NCBI GenBank assembly: GCA_030916545.1
Contig: JAUPWI010000082.1
Location: 1-16,100, forward strand
Direction: 5' to 3'
From: Patescibacteria group bacterium
GTDB lineage: Bacteria > Patescibacteriota > Minisyncoccia > Moranbacterales > UBA1568
Length of the DNA: 16,100 bases
Positions within the stretch are counted from its first letter, which is position 1. Every line of letters starts with the position of its first letter. The position numbers and the translations under genes were made by a program. This document shows, in pieces, positions 1 through 6,642 of this stretch. The notes under the pieces are model-generated. The model saw only the letters and a program-made list of their open reading frames with translations, ran no database searches and was not told the DNA's origin.

Positions 1-26
1 GTTATGGTATATTTCGGACTGAACAT
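1..26 (-). CDS. Possible 5' end of a gene running off the left edge
   Basis: An ATG at 26-24 on the minus strand opens a frame that stays open to the window edge (MFSPKYTI, then continuing). It lies about 23 nt downstream of the start predicted for the strong promoter at 84-56. No convincing Shine-Dalgarno is visible, and only eight codons can be read, so no product can be suggested. The real start could lie outside the window. Confidence 0.3.
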
Positions 27-45
27 ACAACTTTCGGCTGGGTGT

Positions 46-78
46 TTATAGACGTATAATAGACGATTAATAGACGAT
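46..78 (-). repeat. Three contiguous 11-bp direct repeats inside a promoter
   Basis: On the plus strand, TTATAGACGTA (46-56), TAATAGACGAT (57-67) and TAATAGACGAT (68-78) follow one another with no spacer. The last two are identical and the first differs at three positions. The period of 11 bp is about one helical turn, so a protein reading each unit would sit on one face of the DNA. The array fills the spacer and -10 of the promoter at 84-56, where a repressor would act. No known regulator is assigned. Confidence 0.8.
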
Positions 79-84
79 TGTCAA
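56..84 (-). promoter_or_regulatory. Strong sigma70-type promoter reading leftward out of the window
   Basis: On the minus strand a perfect -35 TTGACA (84-79) is followed by a 17-nt spacer and a -10 TATTAT (61-56). The predicted start is near 49. The downstream gene is outside the window apart from a possible eight codons. The promoter is embedded in three 11-bp repeats and lies just past the end of gatB, so it marks a new transcription unit. Confidence 0.8.
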
Positions 85-105
85 GTTTATAAACCTCTCT
101 CTGAT

Positions 106-120
106 AGCGGTTCAACCGCT
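106..120 (-). terminator. Hairpin after gatB, weak terminator
   Basis: AGCGGTT-C-AACCGCT is a perfect 7-bp inverted repeat nine bases past the gatB stop. On the minus strand it is not followed by a U tract. On the plus strand it is followed by CCTTTTTGG, but no plus-strand gene needs ending there. It probably marks the end of the dcd-gatB unit, but intrinsic termination would be inefficient. Confidence 0.4.
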
Positions 121-129
121 CCTTTTTGG

Positions 130-1602
130 CTAATTTGAAAGCTTCGTGCGGAGGAGAGTAGCGACCACTTCCGGATTCGCCTTACCCTTGGTCTCCTTCA
201 TCACTTGTCCGATGAGATACTGGAAAGCGTTCTCCTTACCGGCCTGAAAATCCGCCACGGATTTGGCATTGGCCGCAAGTATGCCATCAACCACTCCTTC
301 GAGTTCACCCGTATCGCTCACTTGGGCGAGATTAAGACGTGAGACGATATGCGATGGGTCATTGTCTCCGCCTTGATACATCTCGGCCAGCACGCTCTGA
401 GCCGCACTCGAATTGATTTTTTTATCTGCAATCAAAGAGATAAATTCCGCGTAGTTCTCCGGCGTGAACGGGATATCCTTCGTCTTCTCACCGCGTTCTG
501 ACAGGTGCTTGCGGATCTCGGTCAGCATATAATTGGCCGCGAGCTTCACGGCACGAGGAATCTCGGCCTGCATCTCACCACTCGCTTTTTTGTCTGCTAA
601 TTCACTTGCGACTTCCTCAAAATAGGCAGAAAATTCTTTCTCCTCAGTCAAAATAACGACATCGGCCGCTGGCAGCTGATACTCGTTCGCAAAGCGCTCC
701 GCCTTGGCATCCGGCAATTCTGGCAATGTCCGTCGCAACCCCGCGATATATTCCTCAGAAAAATCAAAGGGTGGGATATCCGGTTCCGGGAAATAGCGAT
801 AGTCATGCGCCGATTCCTTCTTGCGCTGCGAGATCGTCTCACCTCGAGCCTCATCCCAACCCCGGGTTTCCTGAATCACTTTCTGTCCCGCATCAAGAGC
901 TTCTGTCTGCCGTTTGATCTCGAAATCGATGGCACGCTCGACTGTTTTGAAAGAATTCAAATTTTTCACTTCGACCTTTGTTCCAGACAGACGATCTGCC
1001 CCTTCCGGATAGAGCGAAAGATTCACTTCGCAACGCATCTGTCCCTTCTCCATGTCGGCATCCGAGGCATCGAGATAGCGAAGCGTCTGGCGGAGTTTCT
1101 GACAAAATGCCCGAGTGTCCTTGCCATTTTCAAAATCCGCCTCAGTCACCAATTCCATCAGCGCTACACCAGCGCGATTAAAGTCTACCAAGGTATAATC
1201 CGCACCGGCCGGATGAAGCGATTTGCCGGTATCCTCCTCAAGATGAATACGCGTAATCCGAAATGATTTCCCATTCACCAAAATGGTCCCGTGCTCGCAG
1301 AAAGGTTCATCATACTGGGAAATCTGATACCCTTTCGGAATGTCTGGATAAAAATAGTTCTTACGATCGAATTTAGAGTGTCGATTAATAGTACAATTGA
1401 GCGCAAGACCGATACGCTGCACCATCTCAATCGCCTGACGATTAGGTACCGGAAGCGTCCCCGGTTGACCGGTACAGACCGGGCAAATATGCACATTCGG
1501 CTCTTGCTCCAACCCGAGTCCGTTCTTGCACGCGCAGAACATCTTCGATGCTGTCTTCAGCTCCGCGTGCACCTCCATCCCGATCGTGACGTTGTATTTC
1601 AT
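130..1602 (-). CDS. gatB: Aspartyl/glutamyl-tRNA amidotransferase subunit B
   Basis: GatB of the GatCAB complex binds misacylated Glu-tRNA(Gln) or Asp-tRNA(Asn) and phosphorylates the attached side chain, so that ammonia from GatA can amidate it. The 490-aa length is normal. The N-terminus MKYNVTIGMEVHAEL is canonical. A zinc knuckle is visible as C23-x-C25 and C40-x2-C43, followed by TGQPGTLPVPN. The DYRYFPEPDIPP motif of the catalytic cradle is present, and the last ~150 residues are the YqeY-like tRNA-binding tail ending in KANPEVVATLLRTKL. A Shine-Dalgarno AAGGA sits about 8 nt before the ATG. It is last in the dcd-thyX-kinase-tmk-dut unit, 14 nt after dut, and away from gatC and gatA, which lie about 8 kb upstream. 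Confidence 0.97.
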   Translation of the reverse strand: MKYNVTIGMEVHAELKTASKMFCACKNGLGLEQEPNVHICPVCTGQPGTLPVPNRQAIEMVQRIGLALNCTINRHSKFDRKNYFYPDIPKGYQISQYDEPFCEHGTILVNGKSFRITRIHLEEDTGKSLHPAGADYTLVDFNRAGVALMELVTEADFENGKDTRAFCQKLRQTLRYLDASDADMEKGQMRCEVNLSLYPEGADRLSGTKVEVKNLNSFKTVERAIDFEIKRQTEALDAGQKVIQETRGWDEARGETISQRKKESAHDYRYFPEPDIPPFDFSEEYIAGLRRTLPELPDAKAERFANEYQLPAADVVILTEEKEFSAYFEEVASELADKKASGEMQAEIPRAVKLAANYMLTEIRKHLSERGEKTKDIPFTPENYAEFISLIADKKINSSAAQSVLAEMYQGGDNDPSHIVSRLNLAQVSDTGELEGVVDGILAANAKSVADFQAGKENAFQYLIGQVMKETKGKANPEVVATLLRTKLSN

Positions 1603-1616
1603 ACTTTTTTCCTTCT

Positions 1617-2042
1617 CTAATAATTCCCGGTACTTCCAAATCCGGCGTCTTTTCGCTCACTCTCCGGCAACTCCGACACTTCTTCCAAAGAAGGCAGCTC
1701 GATCTTTTGGATCAAGAGCTGGGCCACCTTTTCACCGACTGAGAAAACGATGGTTTTATCCGAAAGATTCTGCGCGATGATGATGATTTCTCCGCGGTAT
1801 CCTGCATCAATCACTCCCCCCATCGTTTTGAGGCCTTTTTTGATGGCTAGTCCCGACTTATCCCATATCAAGCCCACCGATCCTTGTGGAATCGCGAGTG
1901 CCAAACCAGTAGGAATACCTTTCCTTTCCCCAGGAGCCAATGTAACCGGCTCACTAGCACACAAATCGAGCCCTGCGTCATGCGCCAAGGCACGCTGAGG
2001 CATCTTGGCATCCGGATGCAGTTTTTGTACCAAAAGTTTCAT
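1617..2042 (-). CDS. dut: dUTP diphosphatase (trimeric dUTPase)
   Basis: Hydrolyses dUTP to dUMP and pyrophosphate, keeping uracil out of DNA and supplying the substrate of thymidylate synthase. At 141 aa it is typical of the homotrimeric all-beta family. All five family motifs can be read: AHDAGLDL (1), DKSGLA (2), GVIDAGYRGEI (3, with the catalytic Asp), GEKVAQLLI (4) and RKDAGFGSTG (5, the glycine-rich arm over the active site). Motif 2 has DK where many bacterial enzymes have a PRSS/RSG-type sequence. It starts 4 nt after the tmk stop and sits 14 nt before gatB, so translation is probably coupled along the unit. Its presence beside dcd and a ThyX-like gene supports a thymidylate cluster. 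Confidence 0.96.
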   Translation of the reverse strand: MKLLVQKLHPDAKMPQRALAHDAGLDLCASEPVTLAPGERKGIPTGLALAIPQGSVGLIWDKSGLAIKKGLKTMGGVIDAGYRGEIIIIAQNLSDKTIVFSVGEKVAQLLIQKIELPSLEEVSELPESERKDAGFGSTGNY

Positions 2043-2046
2043 CTTC

Positions 2047-2661
2047 TTATTTCTTCAATAGTCCGTTCACTAACTCCTGAATATCCATAGCAACCGCCTC
2101 GATAGTCTGACGAGCATTCACTCTCTCCCACCCGGAGCGTTCCCCGAGCAATCGAAGGAAACTCTGGCAGATCCGTATCCGCTCACCGTCCGTCTCATTT
2201 CGATGATGCTCCTCCAAAGCCGTTTCGAAACGCTTTCCATCCATGAGAATCGCACAATCGGGTGGATGAAGTCCCGCATTGATCTCTTCTAGATATTCTA
2301 GATTCCCTCCCCAGGTCAGTCCCCACGCAATACCGGTGCCTACATAATCCTCTGCGACTATCCATTCGCCCGATGCCAATTTCCGTTTCAATACCAGTTC
2401 ATATCGACGACGATTTTCGGCATATTTCAGCTGAAGCTCTTCGGTCGATTGCGGATGTGTCTCTCGAAACAACGGGTCTCTCAGATACTGAAAAAGAAAC
2501 GGCCCTTCCGGTTCAAGATCATACACTGGATATTTGACCCGGCTCACCCGTTTTCCCTGCGACTGAATCCACTCCACCAACCGCTCGGACTGGGTCGTTT
2601 TTCCGATACCGTTCACACCATAAATGGCGATCATGCATCCCTGAGACATATCGATACGCAT
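2047..2661 (-). CDS. tmk: Thymidylate (dTMP) kinase-like protein
   Basis: Probably phosphorylates dTMP to dTDP with ATP. The P-loop GVNGIGKTT is at residues 15-23, followed by a typical thymidylate-kinase helix. The central region WIVAEDYVGTGIAWG (about 100-114) aligns with the family segment that normally reads DR(Y/H/W)xxSxxAYQ. Here it is E104-D105-Y106, so the usual Asp-Arg pair that contacts the phosphates is altered. The lid region keeps basic residues (HHRNETDGERIR, about 152-163). At 204 aa the length fits. Its ATG shares one base with the TAA of the upstream kinase (TAATG), which indicates translational coupling. Internal ATGs at residues 5 and 10 are alternative starts, and residue 10 is closest to the family norm. 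It could act on another deoxynucleotide, but the neighbours favour dTMP. Confidence 0.85.
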   Translation of the reverse strand: MRIDMSQGCMIAIYGVNGIGKTTQSERLVEWIQSQGKRVSRVKYPVYDLEPEGPFLFQYLRDPLFRETHPQSTEELQLKYAENRRRYELVLKRKLASGEWIVAEDYVGTGIAWGLTWGGNLEYLEEINAGLHPPDCAILMDGKRFETALEEHHRNETDGERIRICQSFLRLLGERSGWERVNARQTIEAVAMDIQELVNGLLKK

Positions 2662-3233
2662 TACTTAGCCATTCGCTCTCTCAAATCAGCCACCATTTTG
2701 TCAACCTGCGCATGCAATTCTTCGAGTGTTCCATCGTTATCGATCACGAAATCCGCCCGCTCCTTGAGGTCGCGGATACCGATTTCGGTCTCGAGCTGTG
2801 AATCCTTTTCAAACTGCGTCTCGGTTTTCGCAGCATCATCGGTATTCTGTCGACGATGTGTCAACCGTTCAAAACGCTTCTCAGGACTCGCATCAACATA
2901 ACAGAAATAAAAATGCTCATCTGTCTCCATGTGAATCATGTCAGGCAAGCGTCGGATACCATCCACAACCACGAACTCTGTCTCGCTCCCTTCGGCTTCC
3001 GAGAGAATAACACGAGAAAGCACATCTTCTCCAAAAGCTTTACGGAGATGCATCGATAAACGAGCCATATTTTCACGATTCTGCTCAAGGCCAAGGCGAT
3101 CAAGCGTGTCCCGAAGCGGCTGAGAGAAACGCAGCTTCAGAACGCCGTATGTCGCCGCGAGATAATCGCCGACCGTATCCTTCCCCGAGGCGATCTCACC
3201 CGATACGCCGAGAATCACTTTTTGCGTTGCCAT
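2661..3233 (-). CDS. P-loop nucleotide kinase (dephospho-CoA kinase / deoxynucleotide kinase-like)
   Basis: A small P-loop kinase of about 190 aa. The Walker A GVSGEIASGKDTV lies near the N-terminus. A mid-protein strand ending in VVDGIRRLPD fits the substrate-contacting Asp-Gly-x-Arg motif of this class. A lid-like basic stretch (RFERLTHRRQ) precedes a C-terminal segment with ADFVIDNDGTLEEL, which is very like the end of dephospho-CoA kinases and of archaeal and phage nucleotide kinases. The exact substrate cannot be read. Its place between thyX-like and tmk makes a deoxynucleoside monophosphate plausible. The ATG at 3233 gives a family-like N-terminus. A GTG at 3248 is a real alternative because AGGAG lies 11 nt before it, whereas the ATG has only a poorly spaced AGGA. 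Its stop overlaps the tmk start by one base. Confidence 0.8.
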   Translation of the reverse strand: MATQKVILGVSGEIASGKDTVGDYLAATYGVLKLRFSQPLRDTLDRLGLEQNRENMARLSMHLRKAFGEDVLSRVILSEAEGSETEFVVVDGIRRLPDMIHMETDEHFYFCYVDASPEKRFERLTHRRQNTDDAAKTETQFEKDSQLETEIGIRDLKERADFVIDNDGTLEELHAQVDKMVADLRERMAK

Positions 3234-3319
3234 AATCCTATCACTTACAAAATATCTCCTGATTAACCTCTCTCTAGGATACCAAAAGTGAGACAATCTG
3301 TCTTACCCGTGGGCCGGCC

Positions 3320-4612
3320 TCACTTCCGCCGGATATCCTGAAGCCCCCGACGCGCATCCCAATCATCACGATCCAAGTCACTGTGCAAACGCACGGTCGG
3401 GAACACCTGTGCGATCGCCCGATGCATCGCCTGCGCGATGGGCCGCAATGTCGGATGCACCGATTTCCCGGAACGCAATTCCACGAAATACACCGCGGCA
3501 GGCAGATCGAAGGTGAACCGGCACGGGACCTGAAAACCGAGCGCGAGAAAATATTGACGGTCTTCCTCCGAAACCGCTAGCCGCTGTGCGGCTGCTGTCT
3601 GTTTCTCTATCAGCGATCGGGCCTTTTTCTTCAGGCTGTCGGGCAGCTGATCGATATACCAAGGATGAAAACCGTATCGCGTCGTCAAGAGAGGCATCTG
3701 GTGAATACTCGCCCGATGTCGTTGCAAATCCCGAAACGAACCAAAATCGAGCAGGAAATCAAACGTGAATGTTCCGAGGCCCCGCATAAAGAACGGGAGA
3801 TTCGTCTTGATCGGCCTTTGTTTCACCAGATCACCGTAGGGCGCCACCGCCTGCTTGGAAAAGGTATGCGTCATCCGAAAATGCTTCGGGAATCGTTTCG
3901 GATTCGAATACGCGTATTTTTGAGACATCGTCTTCCGATAGGCTTCTTGCTCCTCGAAAAGTTCATGGCTGAAACTGTGCGGATACCGTTCCTGCAACCG
4001 CTTCCACATATCTCGGGCGACCTCCTGTACCTCCGCCAGAGGATGATACCGCAACACCGCGATCTTATCCCAAGCCTGACGAAGATTGGTGTGCCATGAA
4101 AGCTGCGTCGTGATGCCGGCCGGTAGGAATCCCCTCAGGATATCAAACGCGCGTGCTTTGATGGCCTTCTGATACATTTTCTCATCCTCCCCCGGACGGA
4201 CAGGGTATCGATTTTTCAGATGCGCCTCGACTGCCGGTCCGGATGCGGTATAGAAATCCATCCACCGCTTCATGATGGCCTGCGAAGTTTTCGTCGACAG
4301 CGGATCATATATCGATTGCTGACTCATATCGATATACCGCGTGCTCGTCTCCTGACCGGAATAGAGGGGCCAATCCTGAATCGCCTTATCGCAAAGTATA
4401 CTCACACCCTCGATAAACAGCGTGGTGCTCCCGCAATCGGCAATGCTCGCGTGTCCGTACCCCACGTAAAAACTCTCCATGAACTTACCCGATCCCGTCG
4501 CCTTGACTTTCTCGACATGCTCCTCCACACTCTTCGGACTGCGAGAATAGAGCGCCTGCATCATCGCCACATCTTCCGGACTGTATTCATCATACAAAAA
4601 CACCTTGGACAT
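3320..4612 (-). CDS. ThyX-like flavin-dependent thymidylate synthase with two divergent ThyX halves
   Basis: Predicted to make dTMP from dUMP with FAD and folate, by homology to ThyX. At 430 aa it is about twice the usual ThyX length and reads as two ThyX-like halves. Half 1 (about 45-210) has GYGHASIADCGSTTLFIEG, then D80-W81-P82 where ThyX has RHR, then S85 and GQETSTRY (86-93), which match the rest of the signature RHRxxSxNxxSxRY. It continues with LPAGITTQ..NLR and AEVQEVA. Half 2 (about 280-405) keeps R298-H299-R300 but reads ASIHQMPLLTTRYG after it. It also keeps ELRSGKSVHPTLRPIAQAM. The flanking dcd, tmk and dut strongly support a thymidylate role, and no thyA is in the window. It is 4 nt from dcd. 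Whether it is catalytic is an inference. Confidence 0.85.
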   Translation of the reverse strand: MSKVFLYDEYSPEDVAMMQALYSRSPKSVEEHVEKVKATGSGKFMESFYVGYGHASIADCGSTTLFIEGVSILCDKAIQDWPLYSGQETSTRYIDMSQQSIYDPLSTKTSQAIMKRWMDFYTASGPAVEAHLKNRYPVRPGEDEKMYQKAIKARAFDILRGFLPAGITTQLSWHTNLRQAWDKIAVLRYHPLAEVQEVARDMWKRLQERYPHSFSHELFEEQEAYRKTMSQKYAYSNPKRFPKHFRMTHTFSKQAVAPYGDLVKQRPIKTNLPFFMRGLGTFTFDFLLDFGSFRDLQRHRASIHQMPLLTTRYGFHPWYIDQLPDSLKKKARSLIEKQTAAAQRLAVSEEDRQYFLALGFQVPCRFTFDLPAAVYFVELRSGKSVHPTLRPIAQAMHRAIAQVFPTVRLHSDLDRDDWDARRGLQDIRRK

Positions 4613-4616
4613 ACGT

Positions 4617-5186
4617 CTATTTTTTTCCGAAATTAAGGTGCATCTTCGAGGCCATCGGCTTCACATCCCCGGCATATTTACTATTCAATCCCGCTGAACC
4701 GTAAGGCCTCGCGCACGGTGACGAAAGATATTCGAAGGCCATCTGTCCGATCGGCATCCGATAATACAATTTGATCGGAAGCCTTCCCGCATTATAGAGC
4801 TCAAGAGTCATCTTCAGGGAGTTGCCCGGATCCAGATAGCCGGCCGTCGTATGAATAATCAGCCCCAGACGACCGAGTGAACTTTTCCCTTCGAGACGAC
4901 CAACCAGGCGGGCCGAAACTCCGGTTTCTTCATATATCAACCCGAGTGCGAATTCTTGCGGGTGAAGGATGAACGCACCATTCACGGGAATCTCGACGGG
5001 TTTCATCAGGTTCTCGGCCGGGGCCTTGGGATCGATGATGAAGTGCTTCAGAGTATCAAAAACCAAGAAGTGCCGATCGAGATGCAAATCCACGCTCGCC
5101 GGTTGAACATATTCCTTCTTGAACGGTTTGAGCGTGATTTCCCCCGCCTTCACTTCCTTAATGATATCGCTATCCGAGAGAATCAT
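4617..5186 (-). CDS. dcd: dCTP deaminase, similar to the bifunctional dCTP deaminase/dUTPase type
   Basis: Deaminates dCTP to dUTP, the first step of the thymidylate route in this cluster. The start MILSDSDI is canonical, so I chose the ATG at 5186 over a GTG two codons upstream. Visible motifs are QPASVDLHLD, then RLEGKSSLGRLGLIIHTTAGYLDPG, and TLELYN with the likely catalytic Glu, followed by PIGQMAFEYL. The C-terminal arm reads PYGSAGLNSKYAGD. The TAG-Y-x-DPG stretch and the PYGS...SKY arm resemble mycobacterial DCD-DUT more than the enteric TAHRIDPGW form, so it might also split dUTP to dUMP. A separate dut is present downstream. Length is 189 aa. No clear Shine-Dalgarno is visible, and a promoter lies at 5269-5241. 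Confidence 0.94.
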   Translation of the reverse strand: MILSDSDIIKEVKAGEITLKPFKKEYVQPASVDLHLDRHFLVFDTLKHFIIDPKAPAENLMKPVEIPVNGAFILHPQEFALGLIYEETGVSARLVGRLEGKSSLGRLGLIIHTTAGYLDPGNSLKMTLELYNAGRLPIKLYYRMPIGQMAFEYLSSPCARPYGSAGLNSKYAGDVKPMASKMHLNFGKK

Positions 5187-5240
5187 ACGCACGTCATTAC
5201 ATGATCAGACCATTCGCGGAAATTTCTTCCATTCTTCACG

Positions 5241-5269
5241 AGTATATGGCAAAAAATACCTTTTCACAA
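5241..5269 (-). promoter_or_regulatory. Promoter of the dcd-thyX-kinase-tmk-dut-gatB unit
   Basis: On the minus strand TTGTGA (5269-5264), a 17-nt spacer and TATACT (5246-5241) form a good sigma70-type promoter. It lies between the rplA terminator and dcd. The predicted start is near 5234, giving a leader of about 48 nt. The rest of the 5187-5409 gap is AT-rich and shows no gene. Confidence 0.65.
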
Positions 5270-5346
5270 GCTTTTTTCGTCACATTCTTCCAAAAATTCA
5301 AGTGCGCGTACCCTAAACCAAAAAATCACGCCCCGACTTTCGGAAC

Positions 5347-5378
5347 AAAAAAACCACCCCGACGTGATATCGGGGCGG
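5347..5378 (-). terminator. Intrinsic terminator of the secE-nusG-rplK-rplA operon
   Basis: On the minus strand CCGCCCCGA pairs with TCGGGGTGG (one G-U pair) across a 7-nt loop and runs straight into seven Ts (5353-5347). It is 31 nt past the rplA stop. This is a textbook intrinsic terminator and shows that the operon ends after rplA rather than continuing into rplJ-rplL. Confidence 0.9.
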
Positions 5379-5409
5379 ATTTCGGAAACAACCTGCAAAA
5401 AAGAATTCT

Positions 5410-6099
5410 TTAGACCTTGAGTCTGAGACTTGGCCCCATCGTCGAGCAAAGGGAAATGGTCTCGATCAGCTTGCCCTTGTGGGTTTCCGATTTGGCCTTA
5501 TTGACCGTCTCGACGAACACGGCGTAATTCTCCGCCAGCTGCTCGGCCGTAAAAGAGACTTTTCCGATGGAGACATGTACATTGGAAGAATCGTCATTCT
5601 TGAAGCTCGCCTTCTTTCCCTTCTTCAGGGCTTCGACGGTCTCGGCGATCTTCGGGGTGACGGTTTCCGTCTTCGGAGACGGCATCAGGCCCTTCGGACC
5701 GAGGATCTTGGCGATCAGCGCGAGCTTCGGCATCATCTCTGGAGTCGCGACCAGGACATCGAAATCCTTGCCCGCGGTCACCTTTCCTTCCTTGATATCC
5801 GCCACCAACTCCTCACCTCCGACCACGTCGGCCTTGGCATCGACAGCCTCCTTTTCCTTGGTCGAAGTCACCACCGCGACCCGGAGCGAGCGTCCGGTAC
5901 CGTGCGGCAGGATGACTGTGGCACGGACTGCTTCGTCCGATTTCTTCGGATTGATCGAGAGGTGCATATGCACTTCGACTGATTCGTCGAATTTGGCGAG
6001 TTTGTGCTCCTTGATGAAAGCGATGGCTTCCTCCGGAGTATACGTCTTCTTCGTGTCGATGGCCTCGAAAGCCGCACGATAATTCTTTCCTCTGTTCAT
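5410..6099 (-). CDS. rplA: 50S ribosomal protein L1
   Basis: L1 binds the mobile stalk of 23S rRNA near the tRNA exit site and usually also represses its own mRNA. The 229-aa reading starts MNRGKNYRAAFEAIDTKKTYTPEEAI and matches bacterial L1. Family landmarks are the segment from AKFDESVEVHMHL through LPHGTGRS, then ILGPKGLMPSPKTETVT and the GKVSFTAEQLAEN region. A longer frame to a GTG at 6150 would add 17 residues (GPRLLSGAGVR...) that do not look like L1. That extension overlaps a conserved-looking RNA hairpin, so I place the start at the ATG at 6099. It follows rplK after a 74-nt gap that holds a probable L1 autoregulatory site. L1 is missing in some CPR lineages, so its presence here is informative. 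Confidence 0.96.
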   Translation of the reverse strand: MNRGKNYRAAFEAIDTKKTYTPEEAIAFIKEHKLAKFDESVEVHMHLSINPKKSDEAVRATVILPHGTGRSLRVAVVTSTKEKEAVDAKADVVGGEELVADIKEGKVTAGKDFDVLVATPEMMPKLALIAKILGPKGLMPSPKTETVTPKIAETVEALKKGKKASFKNDDSSNVHVSIGKVSFTAEQLAENYAVFVETVNKAKSETHKGKLIETISLCSTMGPSLRLKV

Positions 6100-6104
6100 A
6101 GCGT

Positions 6105-6152
6105 TTGTCGTGGTACGAACCCCCGCTCCGGAAAGGAGACGAGGTCCCACAA
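6105..6152 (-). promoter_or_regulatory. mRNA mimic of the 23S rRNA L1-binding site (L1 autoregulation)
   Basis: The minus-strand RNA folds as follows. TTGTGG (6152-6147) pairs with CCAC and ACAA (6113-6105, with one bulged G). Next comes an asymmetric internal loop, GA on one side and GTTCGTA on the other. Above it CCTCG pairs with CGGGG, then CTCC pairs with GGAG around a TTTCC loop. The base of the stem reads GTGGGA ... TACCAC. This is the same pattern as helix 76 of 23S rRNA (GGUGGGAGG ... AAAUACCACC in E. coli), the L1 site. It ends 5 nt before the rplA ATG, so bound L1 would block initiation. Confidence 0.75.
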
Positions 6153-6173
6153 GATTATGGATGATGACCGATC

Positions 6174-6599
6174 TTAATTCTCTATCTTGATACCCATCGA
6201 ACGGGCGGTCCCGGCGATGATCTTCATCGCGGCCTCGACATCGTTGGCGGACAGGTCGACAATCTTCTTCTCGGCGATCTCGCGCAACTGGGCTTCGGTG
6301 ATGCTGCCGGCCTTGGTCTTGAGAGGATTAGCCGATCCCTTCTCGGCCTTCGCCGCCTTCTTCAGGAGATCCGATGCCGGCGGTGTCTTCAGGACGAACG
6401 TGAACGTCCGATCCTCATACACCGTGATTTCCGCCGGATAGATGTCTCCGATCTTGTCCTTCGTCTGCTCATTGAATTTCGAACAGAAATCCTGGATATT
6501 CAGTCCATGCTGTCCGAGAGCCGGTCCGACCGGCGGGGCCGGATTGGCTTTCCCGGCTGGGATCTGAAGTTTGATGACGGTCTTGATTGCTTTGGCCAT
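6174..6599 (-). CDS. rplK: 50S ribosomal protein L11
   Basis: L11 binds the GTPase-associated region of 23S rRNA and is part of the factor-binding stalk base. At 141 aa it is full length. The N-terminal domain carries the conserved segment from KLQIPAGKANPAPPVGPALG through GLNIQDFC, with the proline-rich face contacted by factors and thiopeptides. The C-terminal rRNA-binding domain runs to GTARSMGIKI. Between them TFTFVLKTPPASDLLKKAA is typical. It lies between nusG (43-nt gap) and rplA in the classical order. No strong Shine-Dalgarno is visible before its ATG. Confidence 0.98.
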   Translation of the reverse strand: MAKAIKTVIKLQIPAGKANPAPPVGPALGQHGLNIQDFCSKFNEQTKDKIGDIYPAEITVYEDRTFTFVLKTPPASDLLKKAAKAEKGSANPLKTKAGSITEAQLREIAEKKIVDLSANDVEAAMKIIAGTARSMGIKIEN

Positions 6600-6642
6600 A
6601 ATATATCGATTAACGGATTGGTGAATTGCGGATTGGACGGTA

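Noticed and set aside
46..78. Triple 11-bp repeat as a CRISPR array or replication iteron
   Set aside because: There are no spacers and the units are too short for CRISPR. No AT-rich unwinding region or DnaA boxes were seen, and the overlap with a consensus promoter fits an operator better.
5187..5192. GTG start of dcd two codons upstream
   Set aside because: MILSDSDI at the ATG is the family N-terminus, and no ribosome-binding site favours the GTG.
6100..6150. N-terminal extension of L1 from a GTG at 6150
   Set aside because: The added residues do not resemble L1, and the bases form the L1-binding hairpin.
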